Assembly (NCBI GenBank): GCA_037074705.1
Contig: CM073593.1
Location: 12,157,001 to 12,221,000, forward strand
Length of the DNA: 64,000 nt
Direction of reading: 5' to 3'
From: Zhengitettix transpicula
Taxonomy: Eukaryota > Arthropoda > Insecta > Orthoptera > Tetrigidae
Shown: positions 1 to 10,029 of the stretch, one piece after another
Numbering within the stretch: the first letter of the stretch is position 1
Layout: each line of letters opens with the position of its first letter
Notes under the pieces: model-generated
Told to the model about the DNA's origin: nothing
The model's input: the letters and a program-made list of their open reading frames with translations, nothing else
The model's database searches: none
Program-made: the position numbers and the translations under genes

Positions 1-755
1 AACGACTTTGCCGTGGTCTTTTCGGTCTTGCTTCACATTTTGCACGATATTCGCTGGATTGGTCGGTGGTTTCAGGGTCGTATGCGTAAATCCAAGTCTC
101 GTCTCCAGTAATGATGCATTTCAAGTGGTCCTGATAGTCAGACAGCAAAGTTTCACACACATCAACGCGATGCTTTTTTTTCCAAAAAATTGAGCGACTT
201 TGGCACCAATCGAGACATGACGCGTTTGAGACACAAAACATTCTTAAAAATGGTTTAGGCTGAGCCAAATGAAATTCCAACACTATCAGCGAGATCTCTA
301 ATTGTCCATCGACGATTTTCAAGCACCAAATCTTTGATTTTTTGGACGTGGCCCTCGTCGGCAGACGTTGATGGTCGTCCAGAGCGCGGTTCGTCTTCAA
401 CGCGTTCTCGGCCCTCTTTGAACTCGTACCACTTATAAACGTTTTTTTGTGCCATAGTTTGATCACCAAAGGCCTTCCGCAACATTTTCAAAGTGACCGC
501 ACAAGAATATTCGTTCCGAAAACAAAATTTGATGCAAGTTCTTTGCTCAACAAAATCACCCATTGCAAAAATCGAAAAATTCACTTTTGGTTGTTTACAA
601 AAACACGTGTAACTCGGAGATAATTAAACCTTTTAACAAACAGACGCTTGGTAAATATTATAGTCGGTCCTACCAACCTAGGAAAAAATTTACCTGCCTT
701 CCTAATACCCGGTAGTTTTTAATCACAATTTCACCTTACTTTTTGATCAGAGTGG
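1..755 (-). mobile_element. mariner element, 5' portion, cut by the window edge
   Basis: This is the 5' part of a mariner (Tc1/mariner superfamily) DNA transposon lying on the minus strand; its 3' part is outside the window. It aligns base for base, with scattered differences, to a second copy ending at 22185. Both copies end on the plus strand with the same terminus (CTTACTTTTTGATCA, then G or C, then AGTGG) followed by TA, the target dinucleotide of this superfamily. That fixes the right boundary at 755 with TA at 756-757. The transposase it encoded is broken. Confidence 0.9.
255..584 (-). pseudogene. mariner transposase, N-terminal DNA-binding part (broken)
   Basis: The frame encodes the paired helix-turn-helix region that binds the element ends. 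It starts near MGDFVEQRTCIKFC, contains AFGDQTMAQKNVYKWY, has the GRPSTS linker, and ends in the second helix-turn-helix (NRRWTIRDLADSVGIS). One residue is missing against the copy at 21-22 kb (KWYEF instead of KWYNEF, an in-frame 3-base loss), and a stop interrupts the frame just after the second helix-turn-helix. Recognisable transposase sequence continues in another reading to base 1, including the region before the first catalytic aspartate. The gene is dead but young enough to align easily. Confidence 0.88.
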
Positions 756-757
756 TA

Positions 758-1789
758 TATAACTTTTATCTATGTCAAAAATTAAGCGAAATTTATTTCA
801 AAGCTGGAATAGGCAGACCAAAATACTAACAGACAAACAAATTCAAACATGCATGCATGTCAAAACAGATTTAGGACTTTTATTTATATCAAGTTTGCTT
901 AACATGCCATCATTATATTGAAACAATCGTAAACTGAAGAATATTTTGGAGATGAATGTATTTTGATAACCATTGTGATGTAGGTATATTTCGAAACCTG
1001 GCTCATTATCCGGAATTATTAAAGATTCTAAATTGTTCGATTAACTACAAAGTTGTATCTGTGCGGGGTTGATCCTAGCGAGCGGAATATGCAAGGCATG
1101 ACCAAGGACTACAAATTATCAACGAAATATTAGATGCAGAATCTTCAACTCTTCATTTATTAAAATAGTACTTGTGCAGACTTTGAACTGATGTACGGTC
1201 GTAAATCTTTGTGAAGTTGGCAGTTCCAATTTAGCAGCTGCAAGAGTCCGCAGCAATCGCTTCAAGATGTGTTGAGTCAAGGATAATAAACGACGACTTG
1301 TCGGCTGCTTCAATCTCGGCAGTTGCAGTTTAATACATCCTGTTAGCCCACTGCCTTAGTGGATGCATACAGGAAAGAGGTTCGTGATAAAAGCTTCTAT
1401 TTAAGAATTAATACTTCAGCGTCGCCTTTCTTCGTCATATATTTTATTTTCAACAGTCAGTCCAAAGTCCTTACTCGTAAACTTTCTCTCTATAGGTACA
1501 TTTGGTCATTTGTACATAAATTTTCGGGACTATCACAAAGACTTGTTTGACACTGCACCACGTAGTTTCTCAGTGTTGACTAATTTTAGCCCATATTTGG
1601 CTGATAGTAGTTCTCGTAGTGACAGATGCAGAAGTGATATCGCCGCTGATTCGTTCAAATCTTCGTTGCATCTATTGACCAAAATATAATGCACGACAAG
1701 TTGGAATAAAAATGATGGGGGGAAAATCCAATGCCAGTTTACTGGAGAAAAAATTGTACAAGTGTTGAAGAGGAAGGAATTAAGGGATT
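758..1789. other. no gene seen
   Basis: AT-rich sequence with no recognisable coding, RNA or repeat signal. Open stretches on either strand are short (about 65 codons) and resemble nothing I know. Confidence 0.5.
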
Positions 1790-2240
1790 TTTCACAATGA
1801 GGTCGACAACATCAAGGAAATATCCTTGCAATCTGTCACGGAGGCATCAGGTGGTTGTTGCTAGGTAAAGAGCCCTCCATTCTAACCTCACGCACTCCTA
1901 TCTATTCTCTAGATCACCACAACCTATATGTGACGTATGCGAGACTGCCCTGACGATCCAGCATGTCCTCTACGACTGCCCAAAGCACGACAGGACTAAA
2001 AAGCTACTATTCATAAATACACGAGAAGGAAATTATGCACATCTGCACCGGCAATATATAACCGACTAAAGTTTAGAAAGGAAACCGGCATTAAAGTTCT
2101 AATCTAAATAATCTGTGAATAAGAATAAAATGTATAGTTAATATGAATTAATTGTAATAATTTTGTGTAGTAGGTATGGTTAGTCATCAATGACTTTTAT
2201 GATTGACGCGACTACAAACAATAAATTAAAAAATAATAAA
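1790..2240 (+). pseudogene. non-LTR retrotransposon (I/Jockey-like) C-terminus and 3' tail
   Basis: One frame reads LSRRHQVVVAR, a stop, then RALHSNLTHSYLFSRS, then CDVCETALTIQHVLYDC. The LTHSYL signature followed by a C-x2-C-x7-H-x4-C zinc-knuckle-like motif is what the extreme C-terminus of many I/Jockey-clade second ORFs looks like. The rest of the reverse transcriptase is absent, so this is a 5'-truncated copy. Past the coding remnant the sequence runs to an A-rich tail preceded by TTGACGCGACTACAAACAATAAA. A similar tail (TTGACGCGACCATAAA plus A-rich end) occurs near 13.7 kb. The clade is inferred from the C-terminal signature only. Confidence 0.65.
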
Positions 2241-2639
2241 GAAAATGGAAATTTATTTTCTGAAACCTTTAATTTTTATTTGTTTGTTTGAAAGCTTTCC
2301 TTGAGCACAACTTTATTCATTTGCATGTACTATAACATTTTATTTAGGAAAAACTCTTTGTAGCTGGAATAACTAGTGTGATACGGATTGATGATTCCGG
2401 TGGTCTTCGAATTTAACGCACTTAATTAATTCGAACTACTCAGAATTTCAACAATTATATTTCCTATAAAATAAGAATATGTGGATAATTTATATAAATA
2501 GGGTGGAAAGAGTATTGCTCTATGATAGATTATTTAAATTAATCCTCATTACAAAATGTACTAATGTGTTAGTAATAAACAATAATTCTGTGTATTGTAA
2601 TATTTAAAAGATATCAAATAGCCAACACGTTTTGGCCAA

Positions 2640-3420
2640 ATTATGTGGTATTCTAACTTATAAAAGGAAGAACGTTACCGTGATTTTACCTTGAATTTAA
2701 ACAAAATTATTTTAAAGCAATAAAAAATTATGTATTTCAATTTAGATTATTTTTAAATTTTGTAAATTTTTATGTTTTTAACAAATTAGCACAGCTTTAA
2801 TGATACTCATAATCTCATGGCCGTTTCCTGAGCCTCTAATAATGATAGTGATTTGCAATTGTATAAAAGAATCTGACAGCAAAAAACCTAGATAAATCTG
2901 ACAAATCTAGAGACATCTGACGGAAAATTATATTTACATAACGGTTTACAAAATCAAGTTTCTACAACCCTTTTTATTTAGAGCTGCTGTGGTTCCGTAT
3001 TGTGCACTCCACGGGTATTTCATTTTAAAGAATATATTTAATTAACAGGCCATAACACTGACTGCAATATCGTTTCACTCTACGAAATTCCGGTGGCTTC
3101 CTAACGACTGTTCACAAACTTTACTACGTACTATTAATTTCAATTGGTTAAAGTACAAAGACAAGGTTCAAAGAATTATCGTTTGCACTACCAAACATAC
3201 TAGTATTACATGCCCAACACAAAGTTTCGCCATGACCACCCTGGTCAGGCTCTAAAAACATACTCCCGTGACCACTCCGGTCAGTCTCCCCAAAACACAC
3301 GGCTGTTTCCGCCAAAGTTCTGAGCCTCTTACATACGCTTTTTCGTACAATAATCGTGTAGCAACCTTTACAGTCTCTGCATTCTTTATAATGCTCCGCC
3401 TCAAAGTTACGCCGACAATA
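2640..3420 (-). mobile_element. LTR-like repeat, diverged copy
   Basis: On the plus strand this stretch carries, in the expected order, blocks shared with the better LTR-like copies: a CCTGAG block, AATCTGACGG followed by an ACGGTTTACAA block, and AATTAACAGGCCAT. The last two recur in the copy at 37.7-38.5 kb in the same order. Ends are not defined and no internal gene is present. Confidence 0.4.
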
Positions 3421-3461
3421 ATATTAAATAAAAAATTATTAATTAAACTTCACAGTATATA

Positions 3462-3530
3462 CCGACTGGACCGAGAATCTGGAGACCTGGGTTCGATTCC
3501 CGGTCCGGTCGATATTTTTCTATCCTTAAC
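3462..3530 (+). repeat. tRNA-derived SINE head (B-box part)
   Basis: A Pol III B-box (GGTTCGATTCCC) sits in CTGGGTTCGATTCCCGG, a T-arm-like stem and loop, followed by a TCCGGTCGA tail and a T-rich, CCTTAACC-type segment. The same order, B-box arm then T-rich tail, occurs at 36.7 kb (minus) and 39.7 kb (plus). That pattern fits a SINE family rather than a functional tRNA. The 5' half (A-box) is not convincing here. Confidence 0.45.
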
Positions 3531-3629
3531 CTTAAAATATTTCTCTACAGAAAGGCTCGGTAGATTGGGCTGAAAACGAAAATTAACTTTATTAAGATAT
3601 ATTATTCGAACGAATAAACAAATATGTAC

Positions 3630-4639
3630 TGTAATGCCAATTAATTAGGACATTAATTGTTTGGACATAAAGTTTAATTGTAGCGGCAGGACCTTCCAAA
3701 GCGACAATGGAGCCAAGCTCTGTTGCTTTGTCGGAAAGTCAAAATGGCGTATGCGCGATAAACCTCGAGACTACGATAGTTCAGTTGGTGACGGGACATT
3801 TCGGAGGATGGAACAAATGATTCTAGAGCAGAGACTAGCCGTTGTTTAATGTATTATTAAACAAAGTTGTGAGTTTAAGATAAAGTAAAAACATTCACGG
3901 AAGTATTATCCCATAAATATCGCTAAGTTAGCAGTTTTTACGTGTATCAGCAGCCAGGAAAGGAGTGCAGTTTGTACATCTGTAGCCAGCCAGGAATAGT
4001 AAAGTTGCAGTTTTAAGTCCCAAGCGGTAAAAAGACTAGCAAATCTCTGAATCACAGGATTCATATAAAGCAAGCAGGTATCAGATAGCTGACAAAAAGG
4101 AGGATCATCCGAGTTCCTGGGAGCCTATCAAGGTGAACTTCAAGAGTGTAAAATCTGTGAATCAGTGTAAAATTTTTGCAATAGTGTACTCCCGAAAACA
4201 AAAGGAATGCTGGAACCAGCTGGACAGATATGAGTAACAAAATACAAAATTAATGATTTATGTAAACGTAATTAAAGGATAGAAGTCAGATTTAGCTCTA
4301 TTTTAATTGTCAATCAGAGTTAATTTATTTTCTTTTAATTTCTTCCTATCGACATATTGTCGAGGTGAATTATAAACTGTGTGTTAATTAGTTTATTTGA
4401 AACAAATTGTTGTGTCCATTATCAAACCCAGTAGAGACCCTGAGATCTAAAATTTTAAATTGTAATGGTTTGTGAGTTAAAGCAACAAAGTGGAAATAAA
4501 TAATTCTTGTTGATTATTTCATATAAATTAATCGAGCTACCTATTTTATTAATACATAAATGGATACCACAACGTGGGGCTCGAATTCTTCAAAAACTGA
4601 AATTAAATAAATTAAATTTGTAATTATTTAATTATTACA
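3630..4639 (+). mobile_element. LTR-like element with 4-bp duplication (copy a)
   Basis: The unit opens with TGTAATGCCAATTAATTAGG and closes with ATTATTACA, so it has TG...CA ends. It is flanked on both sides by GTAC (3626-3629 and 4640-4643), a 4-bp target-site duplication of the size made by Ty3/gypsy-type integrases. An LTR end can also be placed at 4556 (AATACA), followed 4 bases later by a tRNA-Lys-like primer-binding motif. No gag or pol frame is present. It matches copies at 17.3 kb and 46.5-47.5 kb in gene order of motifs, including the PBS. It is best described as a solo-LTR-like or strongly deleted element. Confidence 0.7.
4561..4588 (+). other. primer-binding-site-like motif (tRNA-Lys type)
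   Basis: The motif begins TGG and contains AACGTGGGGCTCGAA, which is the complement of the 3' part of eukaryotic tRNA-Lys(CUU) (usual PBS TGGCGCCCAACGTGGGGC). It lies 4 bases after a CA-ending LTR terminus, the normal place for a retrotransposon PBS. An extra base and some changes are present just after TGG. Confidence 0.6.
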
Positions 4640-4643
4640 GTAC

Positions 4644-5199
4644 CAATAATATATTTGAATCGCAACGGTGACTCCGAATATCATAATTCTAATTTTAAGA
4701 AACTATAACGCAAGGTCAGGAAAAAACATATATCAAACAAAAACGGATCGAATTTTAGAGCAACAAATTTAGACGGTTAAAAAAAGAAGTAACTACCGCT
4801 AAAAGAATTGCACGAGAGTATTGTGTATTCGTTCATCTCGGGGAAGAAACAAATTGGTTTAGATGGTTCCAATAAATACGTTAGAAACTGTAAAGGAAGT
4901 GGTATAATGTTACCGTTCGTGAAGGACGCTGATAATAATAAAATCTTAGATGACAAAATAAAAGCAAACGTGTTTACATAATGCTTTGGCACAGATTGTG
5001 GTGAGAAGTACTTTGATTCCATTTGATGTCCTCTGTTTCAAAACAGCTGAATGGATTCTACCAGTAGTTTCAATTACAGTTCAGAATGAGTAATATATTA
5101 TGACTTTCAGTTCAATTTGGGCCTTTCTTTGAGTTCTATTTCCAAAAAATTTCCTTGTTACTCCTCTCAGACTTTCATTCACTATTTTTTTCCTACAGA
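4644..5199. other. no gene seen; possible intron
   Basis: AT-rich, no recognised gene or repeat. It ends in a pyrimidine-rich tract (5186-5199, TTTTTTTCCTACAG) that would serve as a splice acceptor for the exon candidate that follows. Confidence 0.45.
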
Positions 5200-5348
5200 A
5201 GATTCTAAGTAATCCTTCGGATTATGCCGGTTTCAGTGCTGAATCAACCATAGTTGGAAACGCTCATCCACGAATGTTTCCTCAATTAAATGTGGTGCTT
5301 CCTATTGTGCACATTCCAATGAATCCAGATACTTACCAGAAGATTACG
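5200..5348 (+). CDS. candidate internal exon of an unknown host gene
   Basis: The stretch follows a textbook acceptor (polypyrimidine tract then CAG at 5197-5199) and reads without a stop for 149 bases: it begins KILSNPSDYAGFSAES and ends HIPMNPDTYQKIT. Codon choice looks protein-like, with balanced composition, unlike the AT-rich surroundings. A possible donor (ACG|GTTTGT) lies at 5349; the open frame runs a few codons further and then stops at TGA, which supports the splice. I do not recognise the protein, and no matching neighbouring exon was found, so it could also be an old processed fragment or chance. Confidence 0.35.
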
Positions 5349-5956
5349 GTTTGTGCAGTGCATCCCAGCCTTTGAGAGAATTTTTTTGCAAAGGCTGAAT
5401 GTGCGCACCTTTGAGCGGCTGGTCCTTGCTCTGCTGTACGTGACTGAGCTGTTTGAAGAGTCGGCCTTGCAGAATGCAGAAGCAGTCTCTATTTAGACCG
5501 ATGACGTGGCTGCTCGGTGCTTTACTTGCCCATGGTCAGTGCAGCTGCCGTGAGGCCTAATGCGAGGTGCAAGGACGCGATTAGCGATGCAACTTATCAG
5601 CCCTCGCTGACAATGCAACATAAATTTCTTACCAGTCACGCACGACTACTGCTGTTCAACTTAAAGGCAAAAATTATTGTTGTTGTTTGCTCAGAATTAC
5701 CTGCTTTTTGCGATACTTCACATTTATGTACAACAAAAGCAAATGGTTCAAGAGCTCTGCATTGTGCTAGATGATATTGCACGACAGGACAGTAGCAACA
5801 CAAGCCCAGTCTACCGAAACCCGTCAACGGCATTATTAAAGTAAATGACGAGCATCTCATGAGGTTACTTTTTCCTCGTCCCTAAATTTCTTAATATTGT
5901 AATAATATGAATTAACTTTTAATGCCAATATTTGAGTTCGACATTTTCCTTTTGCA
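5349..5956. other. no certain gene
   Basis: Somewhat GC-richer than its flanks around 5390-5600, with short open runs on the plus strand (for example LNVRTFERLVLALLYVTE, then a stop about 15 codons later) that change frame or stop. It may be decayed coding sequence of unknown origin; nothing can be named. Confidence 0.35.
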
Positions 5957-6520
5957 ATTTTTTGTTAGGGTTAAAGGCTACATGAGGGTAATCCACATGG
6001 TGCCAACTCCCCTTTAATAGCATAGGAAGGGAATTTGAAAGGGGGGAGGCGGAAGGGTAAAGGAAGGTAGACAAGGGTTAACTAGGGCCCCCGGGCTATA
6101 GTTTAAGAATCCTACCCGGTTTTCGCCTAAAAATAATGCAGGGAAACTCCTAGAAAAACCTGCATCAGGTAGGTCGGGCTTAGGTACTTGTCCCACGCCC
6201 TTCCGATAGCGGGAGATGAGTTTGCTGTGGGGTCGCAGCATTCCCTTTACCGTACCTCGACCAGTTTAGGAGGCAGCTGGCCGATTGTTCCAATGGGAAC
6301 AGAGAACAACTCTTACCGTATGCCCAAGGTCTGTGACCCCGGAACATACACCTCTCAAAATAGGCCGAGGTGCCTCGGCTTGTGGGAACCTTAGTTCAAA
6401 AACGGAGAGAGGAAAAGGTATCCCCAAAGGTAGCCCCTCCTTACTGTCTCTCCTACAAGGTTCTGCCTGCGAGAGAACATCCCTCGCAAGGACTGCCTGC
6501 GAGAGAATAGCCCTCGCAGA
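5957..6520 (-). repeat. Rep-A copy 1 (poly(A) repeat, near full length)
   Basis: Rep-A is the commonest repeat of the window. Read on its sense strand (minus here) it starts with hairpins built from TGCGAGAGAA and CCTCGCA, runs for about 520 bases and ends GTAGCCTGTTGCCCTAAAAA, so it carries poly(A) like a retroposon. The body is packed with short self-complementary segments: CCGAGG..CCTCGG, TTCC-AT-GGAA, TGATGCAGG..CCTGCATCA, GCCCGG and CCCCTTT..AAAGGGG. About 65 codons stay open on both strands (MSAIPIGIVGQLPPK on the sense side), but no domain is recognisable. This copy has the doubled terminal hairpin subtype (6463-6519). Confidence 0.85.
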
Positions 6521-6539
6521 GTGTTGTCTCCTTTTGCAA

Positions 6540-6785
6540 TTTTTTTTGTATGTAACAGGCTATATGAGGGTAATCCACATGGCGGCAACTCTCCTTTGAA
6601 AGGTGGGATGTGGAAGGGTAGAAGAAGGTAGCCAAGGGTTAACTAGGGCCGTCGCCTAGGGCATTCGCCTAAAAGTAATGCAGGACAAACCCTAGAAAAA
6701 CCTGCATCAGGTAGGTAGGGCATTGGGTACTTGTCCCACGCCCTTGCCTTAGCCGAAGAAGAGTTTGCTGTGGGGACGCAGCATA
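6540..6785 (-). repeat. Rep-A copy 2, truncated
   Basis: It lies in direct tandem with copy 1 in the same orientation, beginning with a T-run (its poly(A) on the other strand). It lacks two internal blocks: the AATAGCATAGGAAGGG segment and the part between GGGCC and CGCCTA. It stops at GGACGCAGCAT, so its sense 5' half is missing. Confidence 0.85.
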
Positions 6786-6882
6786 ACATTCCACATTAGA
6801 TAAGAAATGTACAAATAATACTGTAATTAGCAATGCTACAGAAATTCAAAGAATTTATTGATGAACAATCAGAATACTTCTA

Positions 6883-8040
6883 CGAAGGTTGTTCGATAAG
6901 TCTGCTACATTTTTAATGAAAGAGCGAAAAAATTTTCACTTTCGCGTCATTGTTGGTCAACATGATCCTTTTTAAGGTATTCCTAAAATTTACAACTTAT
7001 GCCAGTCGTAGTTTATTGTTCGCAGCCTTCCTGTACTATTAAATGTGTAGTCAGTTGGAGACAATGGGTCGAAAACATTCACGTTGTCATTTAACACATT
7101 TGAAGGATTGCACAGCTGCAAAAATCAAAACCGAATTGATTTCATGTGAACACTGCATCAACATACCATTTACTTCTGCATTAATGAGTTTAAACGAGGT
7201 CGCAGAAGCACAGAGCTTGAAACTCGTTCTGGCCGCTCAATTGAAGTCACCAATCAGGAAAACATCTGTAAATATTCACAATACCGTAATGGACCATCGC
7301 AGACTAAAAGTGTGTGAGGTTACTGATGCTGTAGGCTTCTCAACTGAGAGAGAGAATTTCACCCTCCATGAAAAACAGGCCATGAAAAAGCTTTGTGCCG
7401 CGACTGTTGACATTGAACCAAAAACGGATTCGGAAAAACATTTCAAAGCAGAATCTACGAATGTTTAGGCGTAACCCACAAGACTTTTGCGCAGATTTGT
7501 AACCGTCGATGAAACTTGGATTCATCACTAGACTCCAGACACCAAAAAACCAATCAAAATAATTGTCAACAGCTGGTGAAAGTGCACCAAAAAAGACGGA
7601 GACCGTTTTGTCGGCTGGAAAAGCGATGGCCACTGTCTTTTGGGATTTTAATGATTTAATAGTCATAGATTTCTTGGAAAAGGGCACAAGCATAACTGGG
7701 CTCTATTATGCTGCTCTGTTGGATCGTTTGTAACGGGTGGATGATTGAGAAAGACTAAGAAAGTTCTGTTTCACCAGGAATGTGCGCCAGCGCATACAGC
7801 AGCAGTCTCAATGGCAGAACTGTACGAGTTCGGATTTGATGAGTTGCTCTTCAACCATATTCACCAGAGTGAATCAAGTGACGTCTTCTTGGTCCCGAAC
7901 TTGAAAATTGGGCTTTTCATCAAATGAAGACGTGATCGAGGCCGTGCTGGAGTAATTTGCAGAGTTTGACAAAACCTATTTTGATGATGGGTTGAAAAAA
8001 TTAGAATCTCGCTAGACCATGCGTATAGCCAAGGAAAGAG
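6883..8040 (+). pseudogene. mariner element with degenerate transposase
   Basis: After TA at 6881-6882 comes a mariner-type terminus (CGAAGGTTGTTCGATAAGTC). The decayed transposase runs from MGRKHSRCH (about 7067), through the second helix-turn-helix (VMDHRRLKVCEVTDAVGFST, then KQAMKKLCA), a frameshifted middle (TVFWDFNDLIVIDFLEKG) and the C-terminus (FDDGLKKLESR, then KERGYVD), the counterpart of the usual RWEKCI..GDYVE ending. Several stops and frameshifts make it dead. I could not find the right terminal repeat, so the 3' boundary is open. It belongs to a different mariner lineage from the copies at 1-755 and 21-22 kb. Confidence 0.82.
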
Positions 8041-8312
8041 GCTATGTTGACAATATAAGTAAGTTTTCCTTCAAAAAAATTATTTTTGTTATATTTTTAC
8101 CAGACATAGCAATCAACACTCTTATTTTTTTAATTTATTTTTTTAGACTTTGTAAGACTATTATTTATTACAATACTAAAATATTTCTGTTTAATGGTTT
8201 TAGCTTACTCAAATCTATACATGACCTATTTTCTACGACAGACAACCAAAGCTTTTTATAAGTTACACTACTAACTCCAAATTTAATATTATGAAATGCC
8301 TCTGCGTAAATT

Positions 8313-8782
8313 TTTTTTTTGGGCAACAGGCTACATGAGGGTAATCCACGTTGGGCAACTCCCCTTTAATAGCATAGGAAGGGATATGAAAGGGGTGATG
8401 CGGAAGTGTAGAGGAAGGTAGCCAAGGGTTAACTAGGGTTCCGGGCTATATTTTAAGGATCCTACCCGGAATTCGCCTAAAGAAATGCAGGGAAAACCCT
8501 AGAAAAACCTGCATCAGGTAGGTCGGGCATTGGGTACTTGTCCCACGTCCTTCCGGTAGTAAGAGAGGAGTTTGCTGTGGGGTCGCAGCATTCCCTTCTC
8601 CGTGCCTCGACCAGTTTAGGAGGCAGGTGGCCGACTATTCCAATGGGAATAGCGAACAACTCTTACCGTATGCCCAAGGTCTGCGACGTTCCTGATTGTT
8701 TTATGGGTTATCTCTTTGCCATGCACAACAAGAGGTCGACGAGGTCTGGATGCTGCGAGCGTGTGAGCAATCCTCTCGCAGG
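8313..8782 (-). repeat. Rep-A copy 3, carrying an 86-bp foreign segment
   Basis: The body matches Rep-A from the T-run to GGTCTGCG at 8685. Then, in place of the usual CCCCGGAACATACACC part, an 86-base segment follows (8686-8771), and the terminal hairpin half CCTCTCGCAGG closes the copy. With copy 4 it forms a dimer bounded by a 13-bp direct repeat (CTCTGCGTAAATT at 8300-8312 and 9381-9393). Confidence 0.85.
8686..8771 (+). repeat. 86-bp segment, left member of an exact inverted pair
   Basis: These 86 bases recur exactly, reverse-complemented, at 9661-9746. Here they sit inside a Rep-A copy where they do not belong, so this is the inserted copy. I cannot assign the segment to a known family; it is open in one frame (MFYGLSLCHAQQEVDEVW) but that may be chance. 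Confidence 0.9.
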
Positions 8783-8803
8783 CTTTTATTTTGGAAAAGG
8801 CAT

Positions 8804-9380
8804 CTTTTTTTTTCTTTTTTTTTTAGGGCAACAGGCTACATGAGGGTGATCCACATTGGGCAACTCCCCTTTAATAGCATAAGAAGGGATTTGAAAGGGG
8901 GGATGCGGAAATGTAGAGGAAGGTAGCCAAGGGTTAAATAAGGCCCCCGGGCTATATTTTAAGGATCCTACCCGGCAGTCGCCTAAAGAAATGCAGGGAA
9001 AACCCTAGAAAAACCTGCATCAGGTAGGTCGGCCATTGGGTACTTGTCCCACGCCCTTCCGGTAGCGGGAGAGGAGTTTTCTGTGGGGTCACAGCATTCC
9101 CTTCTCCGTGTCTCGACCAGTTTAGGAGGCAGCTGGCCGATTATTCCAATGGGAATAGCGGACAACTCTTACCGTATGCCCAAGGTCTGTGACCCTCGGT
9201 ACATGCACCTCTCAGAACAGGCCGAGGTGCCTCGGCTTGTGGGAACCTTAGTTCAAAAACGGAGAGGAAAAGGCATACCCAAAGGTAGCCCCTTCATATC
9301 TCTCCTGTAAGGTTCTGCCTGCGAGAGAACATCCCTCGCACGTATTGCCTGCGAGAGAATAGCCCTCGCAAGCCACTTGT
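8804..9380 (-). repeat. Rep-A copy 4, full length
   Basis: Complete copy from the T-run (8804-8824) to the doubled terminal hairpins (9318-9372). It shows a perfect long-range pairing, GGGTCACAG (9086-9094) with CTGTGACCC (9187-9195), where most copies have GGGTCGCAG and CTGCGACCC: both arms changed together. Confidence 0.88.
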
Positions 9381-9393
9381 CTCTGCGTAAATT

Positions 9394-9660
9394 ACTATTT
9401 AGTTTTTATCAATGACCAATTTGTCTCAGATTAATATGACTGGTGGAACAAAACAAATTTTTCGTTTGCAGCAAGGAAAGTGTATGAAGACTACTTACTA
9501 TGTTTGGCAGGCTATAAATCTTTTGTCGCTTAGTCTTGTTTCGTATTTGACAGAAAGAAAATTGATACCGATGCAGGAAGACAGATACGACAGGACATTT
9601 GTTGAACGTCAGGGCGGTAATGTCGGGCCATAAATGGAGTCAGCGTACTTCCGGCAGAAC
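9394..9660. other. unassigned sequence next to the 86-bp source segment
   Basis: This lies between the right direct repeat of the Rep-A dimer and the 86-bp segment. On the minus strand an open frame crosses the 86-bp segment and continues (CEQCSAGSTLTPFMARHYRP); on the plus strand another open frame (MTNLSQINMTGGTKQ) covers most of it. Neither matches a family I know. Confidence 0.4.
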
Positions 9661-9746
9661 ATTGCTCACACGCTCGCAGCATCCAGACCTCGTCGACCTC
9701 TTGTTGTGCATGGCAAAGAGATAACCCATAAAACAATCAGGAACGT
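9661..9746 (-). repeat. 86-bp segment, right member (probable source)
   Basis: Exact reverse complement of 8686-8771. It is embedded in sequence with no Rep-A features and its frame continues beyond the segment, so this looks like the donor locus. Confidence 0.9.
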
Positions 9747-10029
9747 AGATCGACGAAACAAGACCACATAATAACATTAAACGATGTGTAATAAACATTT
9801 TTTACGGTCAAATACGAAAACAGAATCCTGCCATTGTTTATAATTTGGTTGACAAAGCTATATTAATATCCACTACTATCCCTAATCTGACTATGCCACA
9901 ATAGTTTTTTTTCTGGCCACCCTCTATCCTATTGAATTAATCTCTAAGTATGTGGATATTAGATTATCTAAAATTAAGTTAGGATCCAACGAAACAATGT
10001 TATAATTAATTTATTCTATTATCTGTGGT

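Noticed and set aside
8686..9746. A DNA transposon with 86-bp terminal inverted repeats
   Set aside because: The left 86 bp sits inside a Rep-A unit with Rep-A continuing on both sides, there is no target duplication at its borders, and the interval holds another Rep-A copy rather than a transposase.
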